Origin: Fidelibacterota bacterium
GTDB taxonomy: Bacteria > Pseudomonadota > Alphaproteobacteria > Rhodospirillales > Rhodospirillaceae
Reading direction: 5' to 3'
Assembly: GCA_947473445.1 (NCBI GenBank)
Contig: CANJEU010000052.1
Span: forward strand, 1 to 9,740
DNA: 9,740 nucleotides
Position numbers and translations under genes: made by a program. This document shows, one piece after another, positions 7,226 to 9,740 of the stretch (positions are counted from its first letter, which is position 1; each line of letters begins with the position of its first letter). The notes under the pieces were generated by a model. It was not told the DNA's origin and made no database searches. It saw only the letters and a list, made by a program, of their open reading frames with translations.

Positions 7226-7239
7226 TTGATTACGATCAA
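7226..7239. promoter_or_regulatory. FNR/FixK-type box 4, TTGAT-TACG-ATCAA, shared by divergent operons
   Basis: A perfect consensus match in the gap between the phosphorylase operon (left) and the oxidoreductase/cytochrome pair (right). From the centre (7232.5), -41.5 spacing predicts transcripts from about 7191 leftward and 7274 rightward. On the left, TTAAAT at 7203-7198 of the minus strand sits exactly where a -10 belongs. On the right, TAGGCT at 7262-7267 is in the -10 position but is a poorer match. One box could therefore activate both operons. Confidence 0.85.
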
Positions 7240-7259
7240 GTGAAGATGAGTGTCTTCAC
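7240..7259. repeat. Perfect 7-bp inverted repeat GTGAAGA-N6-TCTTCAC
   Basis: GTGAAGA and TCTTCAC form a perfect dyad around the spacer TGAGTG, directly abutting FNR/FixK box 4. Relative to the predicted rightward start near 7274 it covers about -34 to -15, the place of an operator that would block or reshape RNA polymerase binding. It lies upstream of the predicted start, so it is more likely a protein site than an RNA hairpin. The protein that would bind it is unknown. Confidence 0.5.
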
Positions 7260-7304
7260 ACTAGGCTTATGACCACACCGGCATCAGCACAGCATGAGGT
7301 CGAC

Positions 7305-7887
7305 ATGGCAAAGCGGATTGCAATTATCCAGGGTCACCCCGATCAGTCCAAGCAGCGCTACTGCCGGGCGATTGCTGCGGCCTATGAGAAAGGGGGCCAT
7401 CGCCGCTGGCCACACGGTCGAAACGATCGACGTCGCCGCGCTGACGTTTCCCTTCCTGCGCAGCAAGAAGGAATATGAGCAAGGCGCCCACAAAGGCGTG
7501 CGCAAAGCGCAAGACGTTATGAAACGCGCCGATCATCTGGTGATCCTTTTTCCGCTCTGGCTGGGCGATATGCCCGCTTTGCTCAAGGCGTTCCTGGAGC
7601 AGAGCTTACGGCCAGGGTTTGCCTATACCCGCATGGATGGCCGGTTCCCAAAACCGTTGCTGAAGGGAAAGTCGGCCCGCATTTTCGTCACGATGGGAAT
7701 GCCCGCGCCCGTCTACCGCCTCTATTTTCGCGCGCATGGCCTGAAGAACTTGCGCCGCAACATCCTCGGGTTCTGCGGGATCGCGCCGATCCGCGACACA
7801 CTGATCGGCATGGTCGAGGCTAAGGCATCCAAGGCGCGCCTCACCTGGCTGTCACGTGCTGAAGCCCTCGGCCGCAAAGGAGAATAG
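7305..7887 (+). pseudogene. Flavodoxin-fold NAD(P)H oxidoreductase, frameshifted by one extra G
   Basis: The intact product would be a soluble FMN-dependent NAD(P)H (quinone) oxidoreductase of the MdaB/KefF-like flavodoxin-fold family, 193 residues, normal for the family. The N-terminal beta strand and FMN-binding loop (A-K-R-I-A-I-I-Q-G-H-P-D) are read in one frame to about 7394. The rest, from A-I-A-A-G-H-T-V-E-T through F-P-L-W-L-G-D-M-P-A-L-L-K-A-F (flavin/NAD(P)H binding) and a full C-terminus, is in the +1 frame. Dropping one G from the run of five at 7392-7396 joins them without loss. ATG 7305 has GAGGT four bases upstream; ATG 7269 lies above the predicted transcript start. Downstream codons look intact, so the break is recent, a sequencing error, or recoding. 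The next cytochrome gene's ribosome binding site overlaps this gene's end, so the two are co-transcribed. Confidence 0.82.
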
Positions 7888-7891
7888 CACC

Positions 7892-8248
7892 ATGAAATGC
7901 TTGCTGTGGGGCGCCCTAGCCGGGCTCATTACCCTGCTGCCGTCAGCAGCCCTCACCGCGCGCGAGGCTGCGCCGTTAGGCCTCACCCCGAGCGGAGACC
8001 CAAAACGCGGGGCGGCGATCACGGAAAAGTGGTGCGGGGGCTGCCACCGCGGCGGGGCAACCGCGGACGACCGCATTCCCACCCTGGGCGCGCTGGCCCT
8101 CAACCCGCCCCGGACAGATGGCGCGGTGCGCGCCTTCCTCATGCAGCCGCATAAACCCATGCCGCCGATCGAGCTAGAAACTCAACAAATAGAAGACATT
8201 ATCGCCTATCTGCACACCCTCGGCGCTGGGGCGGCCCTGAAACCCTGA
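7892..8248 (+). CDS. Small cytochrome c
   Basis: A 118-residue exported single-haem cytochrome c. A signal peptide (M-K-C-L-L-W-G-A-L-A, hydrophobic to about residue 20) probably ends at A-L-T-A near residue 23. The haem motif C-G-G-C-H is at 48-52 (Cys48, Cys51, His52), and Met90 in H-K-P-M-P-P is the likely axial ligand, followed by the C-terminal helix I-E-D-I-I-A-Y-L-H-T-L. ATG 7892 is chosen because AAAGGAG is nine bases upstream and the signal peptide starts there; an in-frame start at 7856 would bury the signal. It follows the flavodoxin-fold gene by only 4 bases, so it should share the promoter with box 4. Its layout (P-x-M-P near the C-terminus) resembles the other two cytochromes in the window, but the sequences are too different for a recent duplication. 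The redox partner is unknown. Confidence 0.9.
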   Translation: MKCLLWGALAGLITLLPSAALTAREAAPLGLTPSGDPKRGAAITEKWCGGCHRGGATADDRIPTLGALALNPPRTDGAVRAFLMQPHKPMPPIELETQQIEDIIAYLHTLGAGAALKP

Positions 8249-8268
8249 CAGGGGTCGAGTCCGTATTT

Positions 8269-8276
8269 CTACGTAG
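8269..8276. promoter_or_regulatory. Palindrome CTACGTAG with adjacent GACGTA, possible response-regulator site
   Basis: Upstream of the Crp/Fnr gene, CTACGTAG is a perfect 8-base palindrome followed at once by GACGTA (8276-8281). TACGTA-containing cores are, as I recall, bound by FixJ-type response regulators, which in rhizobia activate fixK. The site is about 85-92 bases upstream of the GTG start, a reasonable distance for an activator site. This gap contains no FNR/FixK box, so autoregulation by the local regulator is not indicated. Confidence 0.35.
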
Positions 8277-8360
8277 ACGTATCCCACAAGTTTTCCCACC
8301 CGGCCCCCCGGCCTACCAATTGGCCATCGCGTCAGTCAACCAAGGCCGAGGGAAAACACC

Positions 8361-9068
8361 GTGATCCAGACAGCCATCCAGACCCGTCATCATCAAGCGC
8401 CTGCGGCGTCTTGGACAGGCCGCGCCCCCCGGAAGACCGCGCCCGTTCCGGCCGCCGGCGCAGCCATGCGTCCTTTCGAGACGAAATTTAGCGTGAAAGC
8501 AGACGGCACAGTCTTCGACGAAGGCGACGAAGCGATCTATTTCTACAAACTGCTGACCGGCAGCCTGCGCCTGGTAAAGGTGGTGGCCGATGGTCACCGG
8601 CAGATCTGCGACTTCCATGTGCCGGGCGACCTCGTCGGGTTCTCCAATGCCGCGGAACATGAGTTTTCCGCCGAGGCGATCCAAGACTGCACGCTCATCC
8701 GCTATCGCCGGCGCGATACCGATTCTCTGATCAAAAGCGACGCGGCGTTCGCCTGCGAACTGCAGGCGTTGACGGCGCGCGGACTGAGCAGTGCTTACGC
8801 CCACATGGTCCGGCTTTGTCACCGTTCGGCCTACGACCGCCTGGCTTGGTTCCTGCTCGCGATGGTCGACCGTTCCCAGTCCTCCGACGGATGGGTCGCT
8901 CTGCCGATGACTCGCATCGATATCGCCGACTATCTCGGCATGGCCCATGAAACCGTCAGCCGCGCGTTCACGCAGCTCAAGAAATCCGGCGTGATTATCG
9001 AGCCGACTCTCAACCACATCAAACTGGTCGACCGGGACGCCCTGGAAGATCAGCTCTACGCGGCCTAG
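8361..9068 (+). CDS. Crp/Fnr-family transcription regulator, FixK-like
   Basis: A 235-residue DNA-binding regulator. A poorly conserved 35-residue N-terminus is followed by a cyclic-nucleotide-binding-type beta-roll (about 40-125, with F-H-V-P-G-D-L-V-G-F at 85-94), a dimerisation helix (about 128-155) and a winged helix-turn-helix. The recognition helix reads H-E-T-V-S-R at 196-201; Glu197, Ser200 and Arg201 match the E-x-x-S-R contacts with which FNR and FixK read TTGA half-sites. The only cysteines are at 83, 110, 132 and 153. The N-terminal cluster that binds 4Fe-4S in FNR is missing, so it should not sense oxygen directly as FNR does; control by a FixLJ-like system or a redox cysteine is possible. 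GTG 8361 has GAGGG about eight bases upstream. It is the obvious candidate to bind the four TTGA(T/C)-N4-ATCAA boxes nearby. Confidence 0.92.
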   Translation: MIQTAIQTRHHQAPAASWTGRAPRKTAPVPAAGAAMRPFETKFSVKADGTVFDEGDEAIYFYKLLTGSLRLVKVVADGHRQICDFHVPGDLVGFSNAAEHEFSAEAIQDCTLIRYRRRDTDSLIKSDAAFACELQALTARGLSSAYAHMVRLCHRSAYDRLAWFLLAMVDRSQSSDGWVALPMTRIDIADYLGMAHETVSRAFTQLKKSGVIIEPTLNHIKLVDRDALEDQLYAA

Positions 9069-9114
9069 CTGCCTCAGCCTGCGACATGCACACACTGATG
9101 CAAGGATCGATTCG

Positions 9115-9330
9115 GTGAAACATACTTATGAACCCGGAATGAAAGTTCGGTTCGAACCGCGCTCGAAGCGCGTTGTGGTCTCATTTCGCGGAAAGATAAC
9201 GGTGCTGCCCGAACCGTATGAGACCGAAGACCAAGCTGTAGCGGCCGGTGAATCCCATTGTCGCCGCGCCGGTTGGAACCCCGGCCATGCTGCGGCGGAC
9301 GGCCGACAGCTTATACGCAGTCGCGATTAG
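9115..9330 (+). CDS. Hypothetical protein, 71 residues
   Basis: A small basic cytoplasmic protein with no signal peptide or membrane segment; I do not recognise a family. Residues 1-35 look like short beta strands with alternating charge (M-K-V-R-F-E-P, V-V-V-S-F-R-G). A likely helix with E-T-E-D-Q-A-V-A-A-G-E and a lone Cys near residue 49 follows, and the tail is polar. The GTG at 9115 has AAGGA about eight bases upstream, and coding potential is supported by this site and by the tight fit between neighbours (46 bases after the regulator gene, 45 before the stress protein gene). The beta-beta-alpha order recalls small DUF2188-like proteins, but this is a loose visual impression only. Its position suggests it belongs to the stress protein transcript. 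Confidence 0.65.
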   Translation: MKHTYEPGMKVRFEPRSKRVVVSFRGKITVLPEPYETEDQAVAAGESHCRRAGWNPGHAAADGRQLIRSRD

Positions 9331-9375
9331 CGTTTTGAAGGTGAACCGGCGTATTTCCGGAAAGGAAAGCAGCTT

Positions 9376-9740
9376 ATGGCCATCAAACACATTCTTCTTC
9401 CGCTGACCGGTGAGGTCGACGGCGCCGATGCCGCCATCTGCGGCCTGAATGTCGCCAAGCAACTCGGCGCTCATGTGACGGCCGGCTATGAAGACGAGAT
9501 GGGCCCGTTGTATTTCGACGCGGGCATGCCCGGCTCATCCTACAACTACGCCACGTTCTACGAACAACTTCAGAAAGTGCGGCAGCAGCGCAAGGCCACG
9601 GCGCGCCATTCTTTTGGCCAGGCCGTAGCCGCCACGCAAATGCCCATCGTCAGCGGTCCGACCTGTAAGCACGCGTCAACGATGTGGCTCGACGATAAGG
9701 GCGGTGATGACGATCTGGTTTCTAAACTTGGTCTACTGAC
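9376..9740 (+). CDS. Universal stress protein (UspA family), N-terminal part (cut by window edge)
   Basis: The first 121 codons of a universal stress protein; the reading frame stays open to the right edge. The opening M-A-I-K-H-I-L-L-P-L-T-G is the characteristic first beta strand and nucleotide-site start of Usp domains, followed by a helix with A-A-I-C-G-L-N-V-A-K-Q-L-G-A-H-V-T and a long loop/helix region. The second half, with the G-x2-G-x9-G(S/T) ATP loop if present, is not in the window, and the protein could be a two-domain Usp of about 280 residues. The ATG at 9376 has AAAGGAAAG about seven bases upstream. Usp genes are common in FNR/Anr/FixK low-oxygen regulons, matching the neighbourhood, although no box is seen directly upstream. 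Confidence 0.82.
   Translation, partial: MAIKHILLPLTGEVDGADAAICGLNVAKQLGAHVTAGYEDEMGPLYFDAGMPGSSYNYATFYEQLQKVRQQRKATARHSFGQAVAATQMPIVSGPTCKHASTMWLDDKGGDDDLVSKLGLL

Noticed and set aside
8243..8253. CCCTG-A-CAGGG after the small cytochrome gene as a terminator
   Set aside because: The stem is very short, the loop is too small and there is no T run after it.
9096..9110. TGAT-N6-ATCGA before the 71-residue gene, resembling an FNR box
   Set aside because: The spacing is six instead of four and one half-site is imperfect; it does not fit the consensus.
1..9740. CRISPR arrays, tRNA or rRNA genes, insertion sequences, attachment sites
   Set aside because: No repeated spacer pattern, no tRNA-like cloverleaf sequence and no transposase or integrase gene were seen.

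Overview
The window is GC-rich, densely packed proteobacterial DNA. A FixK-like Crp/Fnr regulator, several small c-type cytochromes and TTGA(T/C)-N4-ATCAA operators suggest an alphaproteobacterium with a low-oxygen lifestyle, but the exact taxon cannot be read from the sequence.

Layout. (1) At the left edge the start of a cytochrome c gene points left. It is separated by about 190 bases, holding two FNR/FixK-type boxes, from a rightward SulP anion transporter that has no STAS domain. (2) The transporter meets, tail to tail with a 4-base stop overlap, a leftward pair: a predicted lipoprotein cytochrome c followed by a YihY/BrkB-type membrane protein. A third box lies just upstream of that cytochrome. 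(3) A leftward three-gene operon with overlapping genes follows: a type-2 thymidine phosphorylase/AMP phosphorylase homologue, a PRPP synthetase homologue and a beta-CASP metallo-beta-lactamase RNase homologue. (4) A fourth, perfect box lies between this operon and a rightward pair: a flavodoxin-fold NAD(P)H oxidoreductase, broken by one extra G in a G run, and a small cytochrome c. (5) Next come a Crp/Fnr regulator with an FNR-like E-x-x-S-R recognition helix and no Fe-S cysteine cluster, a 71-residue unknown protein, and a universal stress protein running off the right edge.

How it may work together. All four boxes lie between genes, and their centres sit about 63-76 bases from the best supported start codons. 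This fits activation from about -41.5 with short leaders. The simplest reading is a local low-oxygen regulon whose likely regulator is encoded in the window. Its least described part is the phosphorylase/PRPP synthetase/RNase operon. Its enzymes could together turn RNA into nucleotides, free bases, phosphorylated ribose and PRPP when respiration is limited; that pathway is a hypothesis, not something the sequence proves.
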